Made by a program: the position numbers and the translations under genes. Below, piece by piece: positions 10,899-20,399 of a stretch of DNA of 64,000 bases (its first letter is position 1; each line of letters opens with the position of its first letter). The notes beneath the pieces are model-generated. The model was not told the DNA's origin and made no database searches. It was given only the letters and a program-made list of their open reading frames with translations. Origin of the DNA: Trifolium pratense (lineage: Eukaryota; Streptophyta; Magnoliopsida; Fabales; Fabaceae); the NCBI RefSeq assembly GCF_020283565.1, contig NC_060065.1:55093489-55157488 (forward strand), written 5' to 3'.

Positions 10899-13545
10899 CA
10901 CTACAAGAAAAGTTCTATATACCCATGGCTTTTTTACCCACGGCCATTTTCCGTGGGTATTACCCAAGGCAATGCCATGGGTACGGTAAAAATAAGAATT
11001 TCTCTATTTCCCTCTCACTTTTCTACATGAAAACGTTGTTCCCACCAAAAGAAGCGTTACACGCGTAATAGAATTTTCGGTACCCACGGCATATCCGTGC
11101 ATAAGAAAGTAAGTATAAAATATAATATTCGTTACCCACGGCATAGCCGCATGTAAGTATAAAATATAATTTTAATTATTTTTTCTTTATGTACTTTTCA
11201 CTTTACCTTTCTTTCCTCTTTGCCTTTTTCACTTTACCTTTCTTTCAAAACTCAGACCAAACCAAGAAGGAAGGAACAAAGACAGAACGAAGAAAGACAA
11301 ACCCCATCAATCTCCACTCCGAAAACCCTCTCATCTCCGGCGACCATCTTCGTTCCGGCGATCATCTCCACTCTCTTCGTTCGCAGCTGTTTCATTGTCC
11401 GTCCCTCTCAACTTGAACAGTGAGTTCAATCGTTACTACTCAATGTTCTTATTCTTCTACTTAATCGATATAATCTTGTTGTCTGAAGCTGAAAATCAAC
11501 TTTGTTGTTTTTGGGAACTTGAAATTTCATGGGAACCGGTTGGATTATGCTTCTATTGTGTTGGGGTTTAGTTACTTTTTTTGTCTTGCCTGTTGTTACT
11601 GGTTTTAGTATCATGTATTGTTTTATTGTCGTGGTTATGTTCCTGTTTTGTTGTCCTGCATTGTTTTATTGTTCTGTGGTTTAAGTGATTTTTTTTTCAT
11701 TTACCCAAAGTGATTGTGTGGTTTAAGTGATTTTGTCATTGACAGAAAAAGATAGAGAAGATACTGGTTTAAGTGATTTTGTCCGGTATTCTCTTTCAGC
11801 ATATTTCTTCGTGAGTGTAAAATTTGATTCTATTGTGTTTGATGGTATAGTTTTGATATGGTTTGCAGTTTTTGGTCCTTTATCTGCATTATTCATGGAA
11901 TGGTGGAAAACTTTATATTCTTATGTTTTGATTTTAATTTAATTCTTATTGTGCTTGTTAGGTTTCTCTTTAATTTCATATTTGATCTTTATTGATAATT
12001 TCCTTTTAAAAACAGGATGGGTCGTGTAGATAGCTGAAGGATGTGTAGATGAAGGACCCCCTTAATGTTTGTTAGTTATTAAATTAGTCATTTTTTGCAT
12101 CACCCTGTTTATGATTAATTGCAAAGGCAATAGTATATATTAATGAAATTTTAATGATTTATTTTGTTCATTATAGGTTTATGCCTCATGAGAGTCATCA
12201 CTTTATAAGCAATTGTGAGAATCATCATGCATATTATGTGCTTTAAGTGTTCTGCATATTTTGACTATTTGTCTCATAATGAAATGAAGAAAGATATATT
12301 TTTGTTTATGTTTTGCAGCTTTATTGGACTATAGTTGTGGGAATTATAGTTGAGATGATTATGACATGGGTGGAGCAACTGGTTAGTAAAATTGTATCTT
12401 ATTTGATACAAGAGTTTAGGATTATAGGAATCATTGAGAATGTGATAATGTTATTTCCTTGTGCAGGCTTGTAATATCTCATTAAAAATTGTCGACTTCC
12501 AACGCTCTATCGTACATGAAATGAAGGTATGTTTATGTTTTGCTTATTTTATGGTATGGCCTCCTAAGTATTTTATGAAATGAAGGTAGCATACAAGACT
12601 TAGGTGCTTTTGAGTTTGTATGTATGCAATGTATCTTACTGCCTTTCTCAATTCTTCCTTTGGATCTGTCTGTTCTTAATAAAATAATGGTTAATAGCAT
12701 AAAGCAAGTTTTCTTCCTATGTAAGAAATGTTTGGCACAAAACTAAATTTTGTCTTGTTTTATGTTTAGACGGGGTCTTTGTAAGAACTCAAACCAATGC
12801 ATAAGAGTTATACTGGGTTGAACAAGATATAAGTTGCAGGCCTCAGAAGCTGCAGATGGTAAGGGCTCCCAGATGATCAACACGATTGACCCTGCGACTC
12901 ATTTTAAGTTATGTGCCTAATCATCTAGAGGAAAACTGTTATGACTACATATTTTGTCCAAATTGTTAGTGTCTTATCTGTTTATTTTGAAACTTGTAAT
13001 AGTGTCAATTTTTGTTAACACTACACTTTAGTTTCAGTAAATGATCTTTTGATGATATGATTCAATTTGCTTAGTTTTAAATTTAGTTATTGTTTAGTTT
13101 GTGTTTGTTTGGTATTGGTTATCTTGTTGGATGAAAATGGATGGAGTTATGTGATAGTAGCATACAATTGCTGACCAGCTGGTTTATAAATGAAAAAAAA
13201 AAATTGAGCTTACCCACGGTATTACAGTAGGTAATGCTTTCCTATGGCAAAGCCGTGGGTAACTATTTAGAAATGTTTTATGTGGCTTTCTATGGCAAAG
13301 CCGTGGATATGCTCTACTCATGGTATTGCCATGGGTAACTATTCACGGCAAAGTTTTGGATAATAACGTGGGAAAAGCCGTGGGTAGCATTACCCACGGC
13401 ATTTTCTTGGGTAATGAGTTACCAACGAGGCAAAATGCCACGGACCAATACCGTGGGTAATCCGTGGGTAAATCTCTTGTACTCATAGTGAAGCCGTGGG
13501 TAATGGCAAAAATGGCCGTGGGTATAGACTGATTTTCTTGTAGTG
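10899..13545. mobile_element. Non-autonomous CACTA transposon, 2.65 kb, ATT target duplication
   Basis: Both ends carry the 13-bp inverted repeat CACTACAAGAAAA (10899-10911; complement at 13533-13545). The 3-bp duplication ATT flanks both sides (10896-10898 and 13546-13548). Both subterminal regions are packed with CCCACGG/CCGTGGG-type motifs in both orientations (about 10920-11150 and 13205-13525), the kind of repeated site CACTA transposases bind. No transposase frame is present. The interior looks like a spliced leader: a CT-rich, GC-richer stretch (11270-11420) followed by exon-like pieces with GT/AG borders, for example 12470-12526. It may carry captured host gene sequence. Confidence 0.93.
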
Positions 13546-14429
13546 ATTATAGCTCTGATTCTTCCTCTCCCTTTTTTTGATGGTTGCTTTGGGAGGTTGC
13601 GGTAGTTTCGAGTTCTTTGATTGTGCTTTGTAGTGTATCTCCTTTTTCTTATTTTGTCTTTATCTTATTATTGAGTATTTCTAGTACTCTTGATTTGTAC
13701 TCAGACTCCTGTTTTTATATTTATATATAATATGTACAGATGTACTCCTAGTACACAATTTCTCAAAAAAGAAAAATATAGTATACAAATAAATTGTTTT
13801 TCCTGTTAACTTTAATTTTTTTGTGATGAACATTTAGATTGGTCAGAAAGTATAAGAGGTTATGGGTGTGTCGTTATCCAATCAACAGGAGAGGAGAGGC
13901 GCATTCATCATTAGGCCAATTCATGGAGTTGTACTTCCCAGCTCCACTAAGAAAATGACACATCTTTTGTTTTTGGGTTAAGATTTTGAATTTTGGGGTT
14001 AGTGTTTTAAATTTGAGAAAGAATTGAAGATTGAATTTTTAAATTAGATTATTGGCTTTGTTATATATGTAAATATATATAGAAAATTTGATTGTATTAT
14101 ATTATATATATTTTAATCCGTGAATATTTATAAAGATAAATGATCAACTTAAAAAAAAAACGAATTTATTACAAATAGATAAGACATGAAAGTATGGAAC
14201 ATTTAGATTTTGCTTTATAATTACTATTACGAGCATCAGCGGTAAGAGGATGTGGTATGAAAATTTATATTGGAACTTTCGTTTTTAAAAGATAAGATTT
14301 TTTTTATCCGTGGCTAGACTCACACTATAAGCGTGGAGAAGTGAAAAATCCAGAATTACGTGAGCCACTCCAATAATGGTATATTTGAAAACTCATACTA
14401 GATATTTTGAAAATGAATCCTTTTGTCAT
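13546..14429. other. Intergenic, no gene seen
   Basis: AT-rich sequence without supportable genes or bounded repeats. Confidence 0.6.
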
Positions 14430-15185
14430 CTATTACTAATATATTAAAATCGATTACCACCAAAGTTCATAATTTATCCATATTACTATTAACCACGTTG
14501 CAAGTTTTATATCCTTCATTGTAATTTCAGTAATTTTTTTTTAAAATATAGAAACAATATAAAATAAATACAAAAAAAAAAAAACAAAAAATATAGACAG
14601 AATAATATGAGTACAAACAAAAATGTATATAGGAATCTATGCATAAGAATATGAAGAAAAAAAAACAATAAAAAGATTATAAAGAGTTTAGTCAATAAAA
14701 ATAAATTATGAAATGAATATAGAAAAATAAGTTGAATACATAAAAATAGAAATATAGAAATAGAAACATAAACAATAACTATATTAAAAATAAAGAAACA
14801 TAAATAATATTTTTCATCAAAACAATATTTTTCAACAAAGATAAAATAAAATAAATAATATTACTACCAAAGTTTACTAGTATTAATAATAATAAATTAA
14901 AGTTAATTACTATCAAATTTACTAAATTATCCTATATATTCCTAATAAAATTTTTAATTTTCGATTAAAAAATATATACGGGACCATTATTTGTCACTGA
15001 AACATAAAAATTTGGATAAATAAGTTTTACAAAAAATAAAACAATAGTTTCACTTATATTTAACAATATTTCATAACAAATTTAATTATGTTATTCTAAT
15101 AAATTTTCTACATTAAGATAATGATAAACTTAAATGTCGAATTAAAGTCAATGGACCCGTGCAAATGCACGGATCTTTAAACTAG
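14430..15185 (+). mobile_element. Non-autonomous Helitron, 756 bp
   Basis: The 5' end TCTATTACTAATATATTAAA has the usual Helitron start, preceded by A at 14429. Near the 3' end a hairpin has stem CCGTGC/GCACGG (15157-15162 and 15167-15172) and loop AAAT. It is followed 13 bases later by the terminal CTAG (15182-15185) and then T. Insertion between A and T with no target duplication is the Helitron signature. The interior is extremely AT-rich and non-coding, with no Rep/helicase. Confidence 0.8.
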
Positions 15186-17037
15186 TTTAATAGTAAAATA
15201 TCTTACTTGTTTTTCCGCATCTTTGGTCGGAAGTGTTTTGAACAACCGAACTGGACCGGTCCGACCGAGAACCTGATAGGTTTCTAAAACACCGGTGGGT
15301 TGTGAGGAATTTTAATTTTTTTACTTTGTTAGATGAATTTATAGCCACTAGACCACCTGACAAAAAAAATCTAGGGTATTTTGAAAAGTTCAAAAATTTT
15401 GACAGCAGAAGGGGTATTAAGTATGAGTGGGAGTATGAGATATAATTTCAGTTAATAAATGGTTTAGCACATATCATTACGTCCTCGCACGGACCTCCTG
15501 GCCCAATTTCCTTTGTGAGCCCACTTTACTCTTGTTACTTCATTGGAACTTTCACCTATAAATAATTCCAGTTTCTACCTCCTATTCCTCAAATTGTACC
15601 TCCCACTTTTACAAACTAGTACAATTACCTAAATTACCTTTCATCCTAGTAAATTATAAATAATTATAAAAAAAAAAATTGATTGCTTTCGGAAAAACTC
15701 GAAAAATAATTTTTTATACTTTAAAATAATATTTTTATACTAGTTTATTATAAACTTAATTGTTAGGCTTGGTCCATTTATTTATTTGGAAAAAGCAAAA
15801 GCAATTTTATTGATAAACATAAACCCAAGCATAAGGCATGTGCTACATGTAGAAACAGTTACAAGAAGCCAATGCCTGATAAAGAAATTACATGAGCAAC
15901 ACCAAACAAATAGCAAGGCTAAAAACAATCACTAGAAATTAAATAAGCAAGTATAAATCACCAATTTCTTGAGAAAAAGAAGCAACCCCCTACACAAGAA
16001 ACAAAGACTAAATATCTTCACTGATATGTTCAACAATCACAGCTTCTTATACACCAAAAATTATTTTTCAGTTTTAAAGTATTTATAATGTTTGAAATTA
16101 AGAAATAATCACAGTTTTAAAGTATTTATAATAAATAGTCATTATTTAAAATGTTACTTTTTGCAGTTTTAAAATTGAAACTTCAAATATAGAAAAAATA
16201 TGCAAGGGGTATAAATCCTGAAAAAGGTAGGATATTTTTTCTTGTTCAAAAAAAAAAAAAGAAAGGATTTTTTTTTTTTATTTAAAAAAGTGGTGTTTTA
16301 GTAAAACAAAGAAGAAGGTAAGTGTGAAAAGTAATTTCCAAATTATTATTGATCACTCTTCTATCCTGCTCTCTCGACTATTTCCTCTCTTCTCAAAACT
16401 ATATTTTTGTCATTACTTTTTAAACGTCTGTGAGTAAACAGCTGTCTACTTTGTTGTTGATCAATCATAAAATTCTCATAATTGTCCTTTGATAAGGACC
16501 TGTAAGAATTTTATGTTGATCACTACATTAAAAAAAAACACATCATTATACTTATTTTCATGTCTGACTTTCACTTATGTGTGAATGTTCAAAAAAATGT
16601 TAAATGTCTATCAATAGATTAGTGGTACTACCTTTTAAAAAAAATAAAAATAGATTAGTGGTACTATTTATATGGTTCTTGGTTTAAATTTACATTGTGT
16701 CTTTTTTTTTTCCCATTATTTTAGTTCTAGTCATTTTAAATTAAGTTAAACCTTTTGTTTGAATCAATAAATTAAATTAAAACTGTTAATTTTATTTTGA
16801 AAAACCTAAGAATTAAAATCATTTCAATCTTTGCGTCAAATTTAATCTTTGATTAGGATTTTTTTTTCTTCTTATTATAAGAGCAAATTTTGTGTGGTCA
16901 TACAAGATTTAAACACAATATTTAAACATACACATAAAAAAGTAAGTAAAAATGTAGAAAGAAACATTAAATTAATATTTATTTTAAAATCAATTAAATG
17001 AAGTGTAATTTTATGTGTGTGTAAATAATGTTCAACA
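15186..17037. other. Intergenic, no gene seen
   Basis: A block at 15230-15370 ('gaactggaccggtccgaccg...aaaacaccggt') resembles common legume repeat sequence but has no visible ends. A non-coding stretch at 15785-16050 is less AT-rich than its surroundings. The remainder is AT-rich with poly-A/T runs. Confidence 0.5.
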
Positions 17038-17385
17038 CCCATCGAAGCTGAAACGTTGGGTCTCATCGGCGTCATGCAGTACATCGACAATCTTCAGAAC
17101 CAACATCAGGATATGGTGATTATTGTAGAGATGGACGCAAAGATGGTGGTGGACGCGGTGAAGACGAAGCACTATCCTAGGGTTTATTGGGGAAAAATTG
17201 CTCAAAAAGGAGGGGATTGGTTATCGAACCATCCAAATGTTGCTGTAAATTGGATTGGGCGTGTAGGAAATAGGGTTGCCCACAACTTGGCTAAATGGGC
17301 TTTAGTTGAACCAAATAAAAATTGGTCATCTAATGTACCCCCTCAAATAGCCCTCTTTATCCAAAACGATATAAGACCTGACTGA
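17038..17385 (+). pseudogene. RNase H-like fragment of a LINE-type element
   Basis: About 115 codons read PIEAETLGLIGVMQYIDNLQ, then IIVEMDAKMVVDAV, and NWIGRVGNRVAHNLAKWAL near the end. This is the second half of the plant RVT_3/RNase H domain: the EAE stretch, the second catalytic Asp in VEMDAK, and the R.GN..AH.LAK..L terminus are all visible. The first half, with the first catalytic Asp, is missing, and no reverse transcriptase lies upstream. The fragment still ends at a natural stop (TGA, 17383-17385). It could be a relic of a LINE or of a domesticated RNase H-like gene. Confidence 0.75.
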
Positions 17386-17574
17386 GGTTTTTTCTCTTTT
17401 ATAATAGTATTTGTTTCAAAAAAATAAATAATAATAATGTTTATTTAATGTGTCAAAAAAACATAATGTTTATTTAAAATTATGATTAACTAAGTATTTA
17501 TTTTATTATTCTTATTTTTATTTTTTTATCTAGTTAAAAAAATGTAACTTGATGGTTTCTAGAGCACACACACC

Positions 17575-17594
17575 TCATGAGTCATGACTCATGA
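17575..17594. repeat. 20-bp perfect palindrome with overlapping TGAGTCA/TGACTCA
   Basis: TCATGAGTCATGACTCATGA equals its own complement. It contains two overlapping bZIP/GCN4-type cores (TGAGTCA and TGACTCA). No gene starts nearby, so a regulatory role is speculative. Confidence 0.6.
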
Positions 17595-18209
17595 TGCATA
17601 TTACGGTTTTTATGAGAAATTTTCCTCTTTTATGAGTATGTGTATGAGAAATATTTTTGAGTCTTGAGACTTTTTTTTTTTTTTTGAAGAATTGAGTCTT
17701 CGAGAAATATATGTCATGATCTTCTTTTTTTTTTTTGACACAAAACAGAAATTATATGTCATGATCTTAATTTGTAAGTTTCACACATCTCACATACATT
17801 TTATTTTTTATCAAATAAAAATGTATGGGGTTGAATTATGGAGATGTAAGACTCAATATCCTCCAGCTCAGAGAATAGTCAACATCTTCACTAAAAAATA
17901 AACTAATCAACGTCCAAATGTAGTGACTCAGTCATTGAACTAAATACGGAAAGATATTTTTGTTTCCACGTACAAGTCATCCAACAAGAAGGAATGGAAA
18001 GACCATTGACGTTATTTATCTATACGATTTTTTTAATGGTTTTTTAGTTATTTAACGATTCACATTTATCAAATCAATGGATCAAATTTATCGCCTGATA
18101 TTTTATTGATTTTTCTTTTCTACTTAAATCAAGTGCGCAAAATCTAAAACTTAACTTTATAAATACTCCTCTTAGTTACGTGGAGTTAACTGATTGGTAG
18201 AAACATTGC

Positions 18210-18211
<2 letters not shown>

Positions 18212-18285
<74 letters not shown>
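18212..18285. repeat. (TA)37 microsatellite
   Basis: An uninterrupted TA dinucleotide run of 74 bp, expected to be highly variable in length. Confidence 0.97.
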
Positions 18286-18286
<1 letters not shown>

Positions 18287-18557
18287 GAATTGGAGTTCGA
18301 ATTAAATTGAATGTCATTTTTACTTTTCAATGCAATATTTTTCAATTGTGCCCCATAAACGGAAAAAAAAAATCAAAATCTACTTTCGAGTACAATATTC
18401 AATATATTAAATGTCTCGATAATCTTTTATCGTATGAGGTTGGCTTGACAAAAAGTTATTTCATTGGAAAGTGCAAGGACAAACATCACTAATACACACA
18501 TTACAACACACTTTTTGTTTTTTCTTTTTGGATTTGTAACCCAAGAACAAACATCAT

Positions 18558-19857
18558 GAGTTAAAATTAAAATTTATAGATAGGATTCAGGAAACACGCT
18601 TCTTTCTCTGTTAGGGCTATCGCCGCATCACCACTTCCAGTGAAACTTTCCTGCGCTGCTCTACCTCAGTTTCTGCCGCACCACCCTCACACGCTCTCCA
18701 CCCCCACCTCACCCAAACCACGTTTTGGCCGCCTTCCTCCTCCCTCTGTGGTACGATTGACCGTCACGATGTAACATCAAAGACACGTGGTGCGATCGAC
18801 CTCCTAGGTCGCGACATCACCTCCTCCAACCGTCGGTGGCGCCACTGTCGGATTAGCTCTGGAGAGCTTTGCGCCACTGTCTCTCCCTGTTTGGCGTTTG
18901 GGTTTTCCAGATGTTCGATGAATAGAGCAGCGTTTCGGATTCCGGATCCATATTTACAGAGTCTTGCTATAGGAGTCTGTTTGCGTTAACAACAAATCAC
19001 TATGCTGTGTGATTCTGATTATCCGTGTCTCGCCCATTTTATTGATGTTGGTGTGGTTGTCATGCTGTGAACAACTTTGTTGGATCGCCTTTCACAATTT
19101 CTGTTTTCAAAGTTTGTTTTCATGGTGGGACCTCTGTGCGATGTCTTCTCTCAAGTTGGGTGCTTCGAGTTCAAGACCTGATTGCTCGAAAGGGTAGGTA
19201 CGACGACACTCCGTATTGACGGTAGTAGTCGTTAGTCGTACTAATGGGTTTGTTTCTCGTGGTATTGCGTTGGAAGCTTCTCTCAAGTTGGGTGCTTCGA
19301 GTTCAAGACATGTTGCTCAAAAGGGTAGGTACGGAGACACTCTGTGTTGACGGTAGTAGTCGTTAGTCGTACTAATGGGTTTGTTTAACGTGGTATCGAG
19401 TCCGATTGATTGACCATCCCTCGATCTGGATTTCAATTGATTGTGGCTTGATTTGGTTTTTTTAACACGATTTGATGCGACAGAGGTTGGTAGAGAGGTC
19501 TCAATATCCGTTCATCTTCGGACTGTGTAGCTTGAAAAAGCATTCATGGCTTGCTGCATATGGCAGGGAGTAGTGGGTACGTGCGTTGTTCCGTGTTGAC
19601 GGTCGTCGCATCTGCTTCACATTATTAGGGACTTCTACTTTATCTTTTAAGATTAAATAAGTTGGTATGCATAGTTGTTCTACATTGATCTGTTTCTTTG
19701 GGGTAAGGCCTAGTTCCCCCTTTGTAATTATTTTATTTTTATTTTTTTAATAATAATATGAGCTACAGGTGGAGGACGGAAAATGATAAAGATGCCAACA
19801 TAGTTGGATATTTATCCCTACCTTGATATCTAGTCGCTCATAATTTATTAAAAAAAA
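18558..19857 (+). mobile_element. Retroposed element with 15-bp target duplications and poly(A)
   Basis: The direct repeat AAGAACAAACATCAT occurs at 18543-18557 and again at 19858-19872, right after an A-run that ends the insert. That combination marks LINE-type target-primed integration. The 1.3-kb body has a GC-rich, C-rich 5' part (about 18610-18860), two 132-bp tandem repeats (19145-19399), and a 3' part ('aaggcctagttccccctttgta', 19707-19728) resembling plant L1 3' ends. No endonuclease or reverse transcriptase frame is present. I read it as a non-autonomous, internally deleted LINE derivative moved in trans. Confidence 0.8.
19145..19399 (+). repeat. Two 132-bp tandem repeats inside the retroposed element
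   Basis: Copies start at 19145 and 19277, both with 'cttctctcaagttgggtgct'. They share 'ggtagtagtcgttagtcgta' and 'ctaatgggtttgttt'. The second copy diverges at about a dozen sites. Tandem repeats in LINE untranslated regions often carry promoter activity; that role here is inference. Confidence 0.85.
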
Positions 19858-19872
19858 AAGAACAAACATCAT

Positions 19873-20341
19873 TAAAACTCACATACAATTACTAGATTCC
19901 AAATTGAAACTCAAAAAAAATGTGTTTAGTCTAACAATGTTAACATTGTTGTCGGTTGAATTAACTTTTGCGGACTAACACACACTTTTGTGTTGATTGA
20001 AATTCATGAGTCCCACCAAACTTATATAGAAACCACGTAATATGATGATATCCATTTAAATTTAACCAACAAAGAGAAATGTACTCCTCCAATTTTATAT
20101 ATAAGAATTTTTAAAAACTTTTCTTTTATACAAATTTTGGAAGTTTTTTTATCTCTAAAATAAGGAAAATACACATTTTAAGATGCATTAATTGATTTTT
20201 TTTTTTACTTTTATACCCCATTCCATATTTAATATACAGTACATGCATTGAATGGAGCTCACTATTAACAAGAGCATTAATTTGTAGGGTTACATTAGAT
20301 GAATCATGAATGCATTAGTGGTAATTATTGTTTTTTCTTCT
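19873..20341. other. Upstream region of the cyclin gene
   Basis: AT-rich. An 18-bp palindrome AACAATGTTAACATTGTT lies at 19933-19950. Half of a Stowaway-like end ('ctcctccaattttatatata') sits near 20083. Confidence 0.5.
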
Positions 20342-20349
20342 TATAAATA
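20342..20349 (+). promoter_or_regulatory. TATA box of the cyclin gene
   Basis: TATAAATA lies about 50 bp upstream of the ATG at 20400, implying a leader of only about 20-25 nt. It supports the start at 20400 rather than a lost upstream exon. Confidence 0.55.
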
Positions 20350-20399
20350 GGTTGGAGGCTATTTGCTAGAATGTGTTTCTGACATTATTCTTTTTTATT

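Larger units (their letters stand above)
17386..18542. other. Intergenic with palindrome and microsatellite
   Basis: AT-rich and without genes. It contains the 20-bp palindrome at 17575-17594 and the long TA repeat at 18212-18285, both listed separately. Confidence 0.6.

Noticed and set aside
11189..11942. Protein-coding gene inside the CACTA element
   Set aside because: The open frames are short, low in conserved motifs and end without continuity; only splice-like borders support a transcript.
17058..17385. Treating the RNase H-like frame as an intact host gene
   Set aside because: The first half of the domain, including its first catalytic Asp, and any upstream exon are missing; it reads as a LINE-type relic.
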